31,890 nt of DNA. Origin: a virus. Below are positions 21,844 to 28,593 of the stretch, piece by piece (positions within the stretch are counted from its first letter, which is position 1; each line of letters begins with the position of its first letter). Location: positions 1 to 31,890 of IMG/VR virus record IMGVR_UViG_3300029999_000020; one strand, given 5' to 3'. Made by a program: the position numbers and the translations under genes. The notes below the pieces were generated by a model that worked only from the letters and a program-made list of their open reading frames with translations, searched no databases and had not been told where the DNA came from.

Positions 21844-23138
21844 TAGATACCCTCTATCTCGTAATCGGCGTCTACCTGAAAGGCACAGGTGTCCCAGTCC
21901 CACGTGCCGTGTATCGTGGGCAGATAACCTATCCGGCTGGCCGTGCAGTTGATGGTGTGCATCGAATGCTCTTCATCGATGTTAACGCCGAGCACCATCG
22001 TGCTCCACATGACCAGGCCGGTGCCGCCCATCATGGCGTCGTTATCGATGTCCTTCTTCTTGCCGGACAACTGCTTGCCGCGCACCTGCATGCTGGTGAT
22101 GATAACGAGGTTGCGCCGGGCCGCCATGAACTTCATGGCTCGCGCCAGGTTGTCGTGACCCTCCCAGTTGCCACCGGACTTGTCGGTGGTGGTGTCGGTC
22201 ATCAGGTAGAAGCCATCCACGTAAACGACATCGGGCTCGAAGCGCTCTATGTCATTCTCCAGGTCCAGGATGGTGTAGGTCCCGGTGGGCTGGACGATAT
22301 GGAATTCCTGGGGGCTGCCCAGCCGCTCGCGGGATGCAACCAGCTTCTCGGCCGCGCGCCCACCGTCATTCAGCGCGCCCCGCGCGTAGTCGTTGTAGCT
22401 GATGCCCGCGTTAAATGCGTCCAGCTTGTCGGCAATGCCAGGACGCTGCACGTCGTCACCGGCCGCGACCTCGACGGTGACGAACAGGATCTTCTTCTCC
22501 AGCTCCTGGTAAGTGGCCAGCGCAGACAGGAGGAGGCACGATGTCTTGCCCGCCTTGGGCCTGCCCAGGTAGCACACCAGGTCACCCGGCTGCCAGCCCA
22601 TGAAGCCCGCGTCTAACTCCGGTATGCCGGTGACCACACCCTGCTGTACCTTCCGGTTGATGCGCGCCTCGTAGTCCCACTCGTCACTGTCCCATACAAC
22701 GTGGACGCTGGACTCGCGTGCGTCCCGGACCTTGGCCGCCGCTCGCAGGACCTCGGCCGCCTCAGGGTACTCGCCCGCGTCCATCCGGTCTGCGAATTCC
22801 GAACCAGAGACCTCAAGGTTGACACGCAGCCTGTCCTCTTTCGCCAGGTACAGAATCTCGGCAGTAGTCATACCACTGTTGGACAGCCGGTACGCCTCGG
22901 CCGGGTACGAGTACTGAAAGTATGCGGTCGTCGGCACCGCACGCTTCTCCAGGAAGTGCCGGATGATAAACGTGTACGCCTGAAGGTCGGTCTCATTGAA
23001 GATAGCCGCCCGGCTCAGGTCATTCTCATCGGTGAGCCACTCCAGGTCGAAGCCTGCCTCAAGGAACTGCTTTAACGCAGGCTCCTTGCCGCGCAGGATG
23101 TTGCTTACTACTTCACGTCCTATGTTAATCGGTCTCAC
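21843..23138 (-). CDS. dnaB-like: DnaB-like replicative helicase
   Basis: 431 residues from a GTG at 23138, the first start in this frame. N-terminal helical domain (about 1-150), then the RecA-type ATPase: Walker A LGRPKAGKTS (192-199), FVTVEVAAG with catalytic Glu, Walker B VVYVDGFYLM and SMQVRGK sensor region, then the C-terminal IDNDAMMGGTGLVMWST section. This is the DnaB/gp4 class; it unwinds at the fork and contacts the primase. Its start overlaps a short out-of-frame ORF by 14 bases, so its translation is probably coupled to that ORF. Residue AGKT rather than GKT with upstream Pro is normal for the family. Confidence 0.9.
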   Translation of the reverse strand: MRPINIGREVVSNILRGKEPALKQFLEAGFDLEWLTDENDLSRAAIFNETDLQAYTFIIRHFLEKRAVPTTAYFQYSYPAEAYRLSNSGMTTAEILYLAKEDRLRVNLEVSGSEFADRMDAGEYPEAAEVLRAAAKVRDARESSVHVVWDSDEWDYEARINRKVQQGVVTGIPELDAGFMGWQPGDLVCYLGRPKAGKTSCLLLSALATYQELEKKILFVTVEVAAGDDVQRPGIADKLDAFNAGISYNDYARGALNDGGRAAEKLVASRERLGSPQEFHIVQPTGTYTILDLENDIERFEPDVVYVDGFYLMTDTTTDKSGGNWEGHDNLARAMKFMAARRNLVIITSMQVRGKQLSGKKKDIDNDAMMGGTGLVMWSTMVLGVNIDEEHSMHTINCTASRIGYLPTIHGTWDWDTCAFQVDADYEIEGI

Positions 23139-23218
23139 CCTTCATGAGGTATTCCCACAGCCTATCCCTGGCTACGTCCAAGTCACGTGTGACGCTTCTC
23201 GTATGGTGTCTTCTTCAT
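23125..23218 (-). pseudogene. Short ORF before dnaB, broken by a UGA and +1 shift
   Basis: An ATG at 23218 with GGAGGG six bases upstream gives MKKTPYEKRHT and then UGA. One base further on, the +1 frame continues as DLDVARDRLWEYLMKGETD and ends in a TAA overlapping the dnaB start by 14 bases. The joined 30-residue protein looks sensible (charged, helical) and has perfect boundaries, which suggests either a genuine +1 frameshift at UGA-C or a broken gene or sequencing error. The context is like RF2-type UGA C, but the upstream ACG does not offer an obvious slip. Confidence 0.45.
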
Positions 23219-23236
23219 TGCACTCCCTCCAAGGAG

Positions 23237-23275
23237 ATGGGAACGGGCCCGCCGTAGCATGGCGGACCCGTCCAT
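23237..23275 (-). terminator. Strong hairpin between genes
   Basis: Inverted repeat with arms ending GGCGGACCCGTCC and GGACGGGCCCGCC-like around a 7-base loop (11-base core with one G-U type pair plus 4 outer pairs). No T tract follows on either strand, so it may be a processing site or a U-less terminator of the type known in actinobacteria. It lies before the dnaB leader ORF. Confidence 0.4.
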
Positions 23276-23280
23276 ACTAC

Positions 23281-23844
23281 CTAGTCAGCCTCTAGCACGT
23301 CAAGGAACTCGTCTACCTCCGTCAGTATCTCGTGTGCATCCTGCACGGTCTTCCGCGCTTCATGGGCATCGGACGCATCCATCCCGGCGACGTCCAGCGC
23401 CGCCAGGTGCCGCTTCCCGCCCGCTGTGATCTGATTGCAGAACTGAGTGAGTGGTGACTCGGCTTCATCGGGCTTGGGGACTGACTGCTTCGGGAACCCA
23501 GGCCACTCCGTCTCGGGCTCGTCGTATGGCTCGCCCAACACAGCGGGCAAGGCGAAACCTTCGGCCACCGCATTGGCCCAGTACTTGTGGTACGCAGCCA
23601 CGTGACTCTTATCGGTTAGCCCGACGATGCCCCATGACGCCAGCTCCTGGAAAGTAACCTTTGCTAACTCTGGATTTCCAGAGTTACGATTACGTCCCGC
23701 TACTGTACGTCCATCCACGGTCAGCGCGTACACCAACGCCGACCGCTCCCACTCGGTGCTCGTCGTCATAGTGCCCAACGTGTTTAACTGAGACACCACC
23801 TCTTCACGGGTCGCCGGGATTAAGGTCTCTTCGGTTACTGTCAT
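23281..23844 (-). CDS. Hypothetical protein
   Basis: 187 residues, ATG directly before the upstream gene's stop, GGAGG seven bases away. Contains a helical N-terminal section (TREEVVSQLNTL), WERSALVYALTVDG, a probable HTH-like stretch FQELASWGIVGLTDKSHVAAYHKYW, a Pro/Glu-rich middle and a coiled C-terminus (AHEILTEVDEFLDVLEAD). The HTH idea is weak. It is the last gene before the hairpin and dnaB. Confidence 0.6.
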   Translation of the reverse strand: MTVTEETLIPATREEVVSQLNTLGTMTTSTEWERSALVYALTVDGRTVAGRNRNSGNPELAKVTFQELASWGIVGLTDKSHVAAYHKYWANAVAEGFALPAVLGEPYDEPETEWPGFPKQSVPKPDEAESPLTQFCNQITAGGKRHLAALDVAGMDASDAHEARKTVQDAHEILTEVDEFLDVLEAD

Positions 23845-24192
23845 CTAGATACCTCCATGCTGAGGGCAGTGACCCCTGCCCAGATACGAAAAGCCGGGAC
23901 AGCAGATGTCACCGCTGAACCAGCTCATGATGCGGTCGTACTGATCGGTGTGCCGGTCAAAGTCCGGGTCAAGTGACGCCAGGTCCTCGACCACTGTGAC
24001 CGGCGTGTAGCCGGGCTGGAAGGTTGCGCGGTCAGTGCGGCGCTCTCGCCTTGCCGCGCGGTACGTACCCAGACTATGGGTAGCTGCCTTTCGTGCCATC
24101 CTTGCATCACAGTCGGCTAACCACTGCTTTGCGGTCTCGCCCTCGTGTAACGCGTCGTCCCGGTGTAATCCAGGCGGTGGGTCTAACATCAT
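23845..24192 (-). CDS. Hypothetical protein with C-terminal CC-CPxH knuckle
   Basis: 115 residues; two ATGs in a row at 24192 and 24189, with GAAGGAGG directly ahead, so either may be used. Arg-rich middle (GTYRAARRERRTDRATF), then acidic DLASLDPDFDRHTD and a C-terminal metal-type cluster, DICCPGFSYLGRGHCPQHGG. Function unknown. The stop abuts the next gene's ATG. Confidence 0.6.
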   Translation of the reverse strand: MMLDPPPGLHRDDALHEGETAKQWLADCDARMARKAATHSLGTYRAARRERRTDRATFQPGYTPVTVVEDLASLDPDFDRHTDQYDRIMSWFSGDICCPGFSYLGRGHCPQHGGI

Positions 24193-24653
24193 CCTCCTTC
24201 GTTCATGATGCCGGACAGTCGTGCGATGGCGGCATAGTGGTCGGCCATCTCGTTGCCGGGTATGCCCTGGTGCCCTCGCACATGTGTCAATGTTACCTGA
24301 CCGGCGGCCTTGAAGGCAACACAGATGTCCTTGATCAGGTCAAGGTTCTTCAATGGCCCGCTGTTGAGGCGGCGCCATCCATTGGCCTCCCAGTCCTTAG
24401 AGCTGGTGGCACAGTTCAGGGCGTACTGGCTATCGGAACGTATCTCGTTGTGCCTGCGGGGGTACCGCTGCCGGTCCTGCGCAATGAGGTTGAGCGCCGC
24501 GAGCATGGCGGCCAGCTCCATCCGCTGGTTGGTGCTGACGGGCTCTGAGCCGGACGCTAAGAGCCTCCCGCCCCGGACCACGGCATAGCCACCGGGGCCC
24601 GGGTTGGGGTGGCAGGAGCCGTCTGTGAAGTACACCTGATGGGGCTTAGCCAC
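24189..24653 (-). CDS. rnhA-like: Ribonuclease HI
   Basis: 154 residues from the GTG that overlaps the previous stop by 8 bases; longer in-frame GTGs at 24665 and 24689 would add residues. Length equals that of E. coli RNase HI. Catalytic acids Asp11 (YFTDGSCHPNPGPGG), Glu46 (NQRMELAAM), Asp74 (IRSDSQYAL) and Asp138 (GNEMAD), with His128 in THVRGHQG. Removes RNA from RNA-DNA hybrids, so it may clear primers laid by the phage primase. It follows a gene of unknown function and precedes a small protein. Confidence 0.95.
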   Translation of the reverse strand: MAKPHQVYFTDGSCHPNPGPGGYAVVRGGRLLASGSEPVSTNQRMELAAMLAALNLIAQDRQRYPRRHNEIRSDSQYALNCATSSKDWEANGWRRLNSGPLKNLDLIKDICVAFKAAGQVTLTHVRGHQGIPGNEMADHYAAIARLSGIMNEGG

Positions 24654-25083
24654 GAGCCTGGGCACGGGCGATACTCCGTCGATTGGCACACCAGGTGAGG
24701 TGCCCGTTCATCATCTCCTTGAACCGGAGCATGCCGCAGAAGTCATCCAGTGCATGTTCGCCAGCCACATCACTTTCGTTCCAGTCCCAGTACCTCTTGA
24801 TGGCTGCCTCTACACACCAGGACCAGGACTGAACCGTCCCGCTATCATCCTTCCAGAAGGTGGCTGGCTTGCCCCGGATACCTGACTCTGCTATCCGCTT
24901 CAGCAGGTAATCATGGATGAGGAAGCGTCCTTGTGGTAGCTGGTAGCCGTTCTTATTGGCTAGCTGCTCGAAGAGCAGGGCCAGGCTCCACACCTCCCTG
25001 TCACACCCAGAGGGGCAGGTGTCCGGGTCATAGCTCTGCCTATTTCCAGGCTTAGGATTACTGTACTTATCCCACTTACTCAT
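24646..25083 (-). CDS. Hypothetical protein
   Basis: 145 residues from ATG at 25083 (GGAG six bases upstream; the ATG at 25095 adds four residues). Contains CPSGCDREVWSLALLFEQLA, a basic RFLIHDYLLKRIAESGI, and Trp-rich AAIKRYWDWNESDV, then MLRFKEMMNGHLTWCANRRSIARAQARG. Helical, with scattered Cys. No family recognised. It lies first after an AT-rich gap with a dyad. Confidence 0.65.
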   Translation of the reverse strand: MSKWDKYSNPKPGNRQSYDPDTCPSGCDREVWSLALLFEQLANKNGYQLPQGRFLIHDYLLKRIAESGIRGKPATFWKDDSGTVQSWSWCVEAAIKRYWDWNESDVAGEHALDDFCGMLRFKEMMNGHLTWCANRRSIARAQARG

Positions 25084-25105
25084 GTGAGTCTCCATCTGTC
25101 GGAGT

Positions 25106-25125
25106 TCCTATAGGATCTCTATAGG
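25106..25125. promoter_or_regulatory. CCTATAG/CTATAGG dyad
   Basis: A perfect 7-base inverted repeat, CCTATAG and CTATAGG, with five bases between. The left arm also forms a ten-base palindrome TCCTATAGGA. It lies in the AT-rich 60-bp gap upstream of the 24646 gene. A plausible operator or protein-binding site; no promoter with good spacing was found on the minus strand. Confidence 0.35.
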
Positions 25126-25155
25126 TACTTGACCTACTATGTCTCTTCTATAATT

Positions 25156-25467
25156 CTATGAGGGTTGGGGGGTCTGGGGGGAAGGGGTGAACGTAGACCC
25201 AGGCTGCACCTCCTCGATGCTGGCGATGATAGAGCTGCGCTCACCTGCGGTCATGTACTCCCTGGTGTACGTCAAGGAGTACTCCCACCGCTTCTTGCTG
25301 CACGACCAGGCAAACCAGTGGCTTGGCTGGTCCTTCTTGTTGGCCATCATCGCCAGCCAGCGCAACTCAATGAGGTACCCATCCTTGATGAGCTTCCGGT
25401 ACCTCGGCCGGAACGCCTTGTTGTCGATAAGCTCTTCGATGTCCGGCCACGGGATGGGCTCTGTCAT
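25156..25467 (-). CDS. Hypothetical protein
   Basis: 103 residues, ATG in an ATGA overlap with the first gene of the unit. Aromatic- and charge-rich: ELIDNKAFRPRYRKLIKDGY, LRWLAMMANKKDQPSHWFAWSC, EYSLTYTREYM, then a Pro/Thr/Ser tail. No motif recognised. Second gene of the long minus-strand operon. Confidence 0.6.
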   Translation of the reverse strand: MTEPIPWPDIEELIDNKAFRPRYRKLIKDGYLIELRWLAMMANKKDQPSHWFAWSCSKKRWEYSLTYTREYMTAGERSSIIASIEEVQPGSTFTPSPQTPQPS

Positions 25468-25646
25468 ATGCCTTCGTCCTCGTAGCCTGGCTTACGCATC
25501 CCAAGCCAGGCTTGGTGCACGATCTCGGTGGAACTGAGGCACTGCCAGCAGACCGTGCCCTCCCGAACCTGGGCCCACCCAAGCTCTCCGTCTCCCGCAC
25601 CGCAGCGGGCGCACACGATGTCTTCGCATGCTAGGTAGTCGTCCAT
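25464..25646 (-). CDS. Small zinc-ribbon protein, first gene of the long operon
   Basis: 60 residues from ATG at 25646, with GGAGG seven bases upstream; an earlier ATG at 25667 lies inside the predicted -10 box and is unlikely. Two CxxC pairs (CARC and CWQC) about 20 residues apart with AGDGELGWAQVREGTV between them form a zinc ribbon. Small ribbon protein of unknown function, probably early expressed because the promoter is right ahead. Confidence 0.65.
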   Translation of the reverse strand: MDDYLACEDIVCARCGAGDGELGWAQVREGTVCWQCLSSTEIVHQAWLGMRKPGYEDEGI

Positions 25647-25665
25647 GTTCATACCTCCGCGCACC

Positions 25666-25694
25666 ATACTAGGACATCAAGGGCAGAAGTTCAA
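25666..25694 (-). promoter_or_regulatory. Promoter of the long minus-strand operon
   Basis: TTGAAC, a 17-base spacer and TAGTAT on the minus strand. Both boxes match sigma70-type consensus well (five of six each, by my reading). Transcription would begin about seven bases after the -10, just before the ribosome site of the zinc-ribbon gene. Likely drives the replication block. Confidence 0.6.
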
Positions 25695-25773
25695 GGGCGC
25701 GATCTCATGCGGGTGAAACTGGGACATAGTGGACTGCGTAGAGGCATGGGCATAGTGCAACCCTGCCGATCAT

Positions 25774-25804
25774 GTTAACGTTCGTCAACTCATGGTGTAC
25801 CATG
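25774..25804 (+). promoter_or_regulatory. Plus-strand promoter covered by two dyads
   Basis: TTAACG (25775-25780), 17 bases, TACCAT (25798-25803). Two inverted repeats lie on it: GTTAACG-TT-CGTCAAC (one mismatch, 25774-25789) over the -35 and CATGGT-GT-ACCATG (perfect, 25791-25804) over the -10. Each could be an operator for a repressor or activator. The message would start near 25811 and reach the ATG at 25833 behind AAGGGGAGG. Confidence 0.5.
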
Positions 25805-25832
25805 GAGCTAGAGACAAGGGGAGGTGGGCAAC

Positions 25833-26549
25833 ATGGGCAAGGTCAACATCAAGCAGTGCATGCGGTGTCAGGTAGAGTTTAGAGGTCATAAGTTCCTGTG
25901 TGCAACCTGTGCCGAAGACTGGTTCTGGTGCCCTCGTGGAGAGCACATCGTCAGCCTGGACAACACGATCACGCGCCAGCCGTACTGCAACGACTGCTTC
26001 GCTGAGTACACCCGTGAGCGTCGCGGCCTGCCAGCCCTGGCGTGCAGCTACCCGGACTGCCCGGCCCTGTACGGTGGCCGCACCTTCCTGCGCAACCAGG
26101 AGAAGCCGATGTGCCCCGAGCACCGGAAGACGCACCGCTACTGCACGGAGTGCCTGGAGATCCATCCGATTGCCGCGTTCAACCACAGCAACGGCAACCC
26201 CAGCAAGAGCGGCGTCTGCCGCGCTCGCCGGGTAGCCTTGGATCGTCTCAGGAACCAGGAGATCAAGGAACAGGTGCTCAACTTCTACGGGCCTGGCTGT
26301 GCCTGCTGCGGCGAGGCGTTCCTCGGCTTCCTGTCGATACAGCACGTGAACGGTGACGGAGCCGACCGGCGCAGGGGTGACCGCAACGCCGACAACTACG
26401 CGCACCTGCTGTGTGAGATCAGGCAGGGCATCCGGCGGGATGACCTGGTGACGCTCTGCATGAACTGCAACCACAACGTCGGCAATGAGGTGGGGTTCAA
26501 GTGCAGCAACCCGGCGCATGCGGTTGTGGCAGGTGTTGGTGTCGTGTAG
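25833..26549 (+). CDS. Zinc-knuckle-rich HNH family protein, first gene of plus-strand island
   Basis: 238 residues, ATG eight bases after GGAGG; the GTG at 25824 lies within the ribosome site. At least four CxxC pairs precede the HNH part: CMRC at 9-12, CATC at 23-26, CNDC at 52-55 and CTEC at 104-107. The HNH region has GCACCGEA (156-159), LSIQHVNGDG and CMNCNHNVG (209-212). It resembles the 13581 HNH protein over its C-terminal half, but the Asp before the first catalytic His is Gln170, so cutting may be reduced. With operator-like dyads upstream and its own orientation, a role as a regulator or DNA-binding factor is possible. Confidence 0.8.
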   Translation: MGKVNIKQCMRCQVEFRGHKFLCATCAEDWFWCPRGEHIVSLDNTITRQPYCNDCFAEYTRERRGLPALACSYPDCPALYGGRTFLRNQEKPMCPEHRKTHRYCTECLEIHPIAAFNHSNGNPSKSGVCRARRVALDRLRNQEIKEQVLNFYGPGCACCGEAFLGFLSIQHVNGDGADRRRGDRNADNYAHLLCEIRQGIRRDDLVTLCMNCNHNVGNEVGFKCSNPAHAVVAGVGVV

Positions 26550-26589
26550 GCTCGGCTTCAAGGCATCCAACTACTACCAAGGGGGAGAC

Positions 26590-27030
26590 ATGAACAGGAA
26601 CAAGTACACGCCACGAGAGAACAACCTGATGCTAGACAAGCTGGTTCCCTGGCTGCTGGCACACCCAGGCTCGGTGCCGTCCACGCACCTGAAGACCGAG
26701 TGGTCGGCTAGCATCATCCAGGCCGAAGGTGACCAGAACCGGCACAGCCAGGTGGGATGGGAGAAGAAGTTCTCAGACGCCGTATCCTGCACGAAGGTTC
26801 CGCTCACCAGGAAGTACGGGGACAAGCCTGCCGGATCACCACGTACGCCTACGCGCGGCGCGACAGCATCGACCGTAGGTGGGGGACCGTCCACGCAAGA
26901 GATGCTGCTGGCTCGCCTGGCAGCGCCGCTGCCGAGCCTGGCCGACGCGCGCAAGGATGTCACAGTAGCGTGGCAGCTACTTGGCGACGCACTGGAGACC
27001 TACCTAGACGCACTGGAGAGGACGCGATGA
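26590..27030 (+). CDS. Hypothetical protein, possible Myb/SANT-like domain
   Basis: 146 residues, ATG behind GGGGGAG. Residues 1-60 read as a helical unit: YTPRENNLMLDKLVPWLLAHP, a linker, then WSASIIQAEG and RHSQVGWEKKFSDAV, with the aromatic spacing of Myb/SANT-type DNA-binding domains. The middle is basic and Pro/Gly/Thr-rich; the end is helical (ADARKDVTVAWQLLGDALETYL). The Myb idea is a guess. It is separated from the HNH-like gene by about 40 bases and coupled to the next gene by ATGA. Confidence 0.6.
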   Translation: MNRNKYTPRENNLMLDKLVPWLLAHPGSVPSTHLKTEWSASIIQAEGDQNRHSQVGWEKKFSDAVSCTKVPLTRKYGDKPAGSPRTPTRGATASTVGGGPSTQEMLLARLAAPLPSLADARKDVTVAWQLLGDALETYLDALERTR

Positions 27031-27440
27031 CAACAAAGTATCCACCGAAGACACAAGAGCAGTGGGCGCGGGAGCAGCGCGAGCGGGAGCAAGCGGAGAC
27101 AATCTGGTGCCGCCTCTGTGCGGCCCGGCCCGGGGAACACTGTACACTGCCGAACGGTAGACGGTATAGCGGCTATATGGGCGTGCACCAGGACCGGTGT
27201 GATGACTATAGAGACGGCATAGTCCCAGGACCACAGCCATCACGCCGAGAGCGGAATCTAGAAATCCTTATCGGGGCCATCAGGAATAGCCATGATGGCC
27301 TCAGGTCGGTGAGAAGTCGCGGTGAAGCTCGCTGGCAGAGTTTGGAAGCAGACCTAACGGGTGAGAACTTCACAACGACACGACTGGGGGGACCACTAAC
27401 TGAGGACGAGCTAGCTACTGTGTGGTTGCGGACGCGCTAA
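27027..27440 (+). CDS. Zinc-finger phage protein of the CxxC-x-PGxxC-HxxR type
   Basis: 137 residues, ATG overlapping the previous stop as ATGA. After a charged coil (QEQWAREQREREQAET) comes CRLCAARPGEHCT and MGVHQDRCDDY: CxxCxxxPGxxC followed by HxxR, a pattern common in small actinophage zinc proteins. The rest has IGAIRNSHDGLRSVRS and a C-terminal Glu/Thr-rich part. Its TAA stop overlaps the stop of the minus-strand gene by 4 bases. Function unknown, probably nucleic-acid binding. Confidence 0.65.
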   Translation: MTTKYPPKTQEQWAREQREREQAETIWCRLCAARPGEHCTLPNGRRYSGYMGVHQDRCDDYRDGIVPGPQPSRRERNLEILIGAIRNSHDGLRSVRSRGEARWQSLEADLTGENFTTTRLGGPLTEDELATVWLRTR

Positions 27441-27880
27441 GCTCTCCCTATTTGGTTTATATCGACCAAATAGCGGCCCTTGGGCCCGAACAATCCCTGG
27501 TGCTCGGGCCAGGGGTCGTAGATACGGAGCAGGCCCACTGTCCAGCTCGCCGTCCGCGCCAGCACGTCGGGCCGGGTGGCGAGCACGTTGTTGTACGGCA
27601 GCTCCTCGGCGTCCATCGCGTCGGCTATCGCGTCGGCCCACGCGCTGTCACCCAGGTAGGTGATGAGGTCTATCTTCACGCCGCCCGCGTACACCCGGTT
27701 GGTGATGACTTGGACGGCCAGCGGGTTGAGCCGCATTAACTGGAGCGCGGCAGCGTAATGGTGTTTGCCCATGAGCTTAGCGAACAGGCGCTCGTCCTTA
27801 GCGTCCAGGAATGCAACGGCGCCCTCGAACACGACAGCAACGCGCGGCACGGGCTCGTCGCTCAGGTCGTTGTCACGCAC
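27437..27880 (-). CDS. Hypothetical alpha/beta protein
   Basis: 147 residues from the GTG in an 8-base overlap (GTGCGTGA) with the gene before it, preceded by AAGGA. It has strand-helix alternation: RVAVVFEGAVAFLDAKDERLF, LNPLAVQVITNRVYAGG, KIDLITYLGDSAWADAIADAM, then TVGLLRIYDPWPEH and GPKGRYL. The alpha/beta pattern is convincing but the catalytic residues of known families are not visible. The last codons lie inside the 9-base dyad at 27448-27473. Confidence 0.65.
   Translation of the reverse strand: MRDNDLSDEPVPRVAVVFEGAVAFLDAKDERLFAKLMGKHHYAAALQLMRLNPLAVQVITNRVYAGGVKIDLITYLGDSAWADAIADAMDAEELPYNNVLATRPDVLARTASWTVGLLRIYDPWPEHQGLFGPKGRYLVDINQIGRA
27448..27473. promoter_or_regulatory. Perfect 9-base dyad at the convergent gene junction
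   Basis: CTATTTGGT and ACCAAATAG with an 8-base spacer, 8 bases past the plus-strand stop and inside the end of the minus-strand gene (encoding YLVDINQIG). The arms are AT-rich and no T run follows, so a bidirectional terminator would be weak; a protein-binding or recombination-type site is as likely. Confidence 0.4.
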
Positions 27881-28094
27881 GGATGTCCTTACCGCCCTCG
27901 GGCAGGTTCGCCGCCCGGATAGCCTTGTCATACTTCCGCCGCGCTACCTGATGGGCCGCGCGGAGCCGCGCGCACTCTTCGTGCCACTCGCGGTTGTGCT
28001 CGCAGTCTGGCAATTCCGACACCAGCTCATTGTACTTCGCCCATGCCCTATCAGCATCGGCACGCAGTTTACTGAGTTCGTCGCTGTCGCGCAC
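27873..28094 (-). CDS. Short coiled-coil protein
   Basis: 73 residues from a GTG with GGAGGAGG about ten bases upstream, inside the HNH 3' end; an ATG at 28121 is an alternative. Helical throughout: KLRADADRAWAKYNELVSEL, CEHNREWHEECARLRAAHQVARRKYDKAIRAA. The His/Cys pair in CEHNREWHEEC might bind metal. Function unknown. Its overlap with the HNH gene suggests that gene inserted at its start. Confidence 0.6.
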   Translation of the reverse strand: MRDSDELSKLRADADRAWAKYNELVSELPDCEHNREWHEECARLRAAHQVARRKYDKAIRAANLPEGGKDIRA

Positions 28095-28548
28095 GCTCGC
28101 GTCGCCTCCTCCGCTGCTCATCGGCCTTGCAGTCGTAGCACACACGGCGCACTCTCCCGTTCTTCTTCCTTCTGAGCTTCCAGTTAGAGTGCCCTTTTGG
28201 GCACGTCTCTTGGTTGGCCCAGCGATGCACCCCATGGCGCACCTGGTCATCTACGTTCTCACCACGTGTCCCATAGTGCAGATTGTCCAGGCGCGGGTTT
28301 AGTTTGTTTCCATCCTTGTGCAAGCTTTCCATGCCCTCCGGTGGCGGCCCTACGAAGGCTCGCAGCACAGCTCTGTGAACACCAATCCTTTTGACCTTGC
28401 CATTGACTGACGCACTAAAGGACGGGTATCCATCAGAGAGTGAGCACTTCAGCATCTTCTTCCGTCGAACGCTATACACACGCCCGAAGGAAGAGATCAT
28501 GTAGTAGCCAGCGTAGCCAACTAGGTCACGCCACTCTTCATTGTCCAT
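28069..28548 (-). CDS. NUMOD4-HNH homing endonuclease
   Basis: 159 residues, ATG start. NUMOD4 at 3-30 (EWRDLVGYAGYYMISSFGRVYSV) then HNH core with IGVHRAVLRAFVGPPPEGME, LHKDGNKLNPRLDNLHYGT and DDQVRHGVHRW. The C-terminus has CPKGHSN, CYDCKADEQ and an Arg-rich tail (RRRRRERARQRR), which may serve as DNA-binding. It has the same plan as the 20269 gene. An AT-rich TATATCAT box lies upstream, perhaps its own promoter. Confidence 0.9.
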   Translation of the reverse strand: MDNEEWRDLVGYAGYYMISSFGRVYSVRRKKMLKCSLSDGYPSFSASVNGKVKRIGVHRAVLRAFVGPPPEGMESLHKDGNKLNPRLDNLHYGTRGENVDDQVRHGVHRWANQETCPKGHSNWKLRRKKNGRVRRVCYDCKADEQRRRRRERARQRRTQ

Positions 28549-28593
28549 GACCTAATGATATACTGGTTTTCGTGCAGGGCTCCCTCCCCCTGC

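Noticed and set aside
25129-25154. Plus-strand TTGACC and TATAAT boxes in the gap before the 24646 gene
   Set aside because: The spacing is only 14 bases and it would transcribe antisense to two genes; kept out of the feature list.
27873-27880. Similar N-termini VRDNDLSD and VRDSDELS in the 27437 and 27873 genes
   Set aside because: Only eight residues with differing continuation; could be chance or a small duplicated start region.
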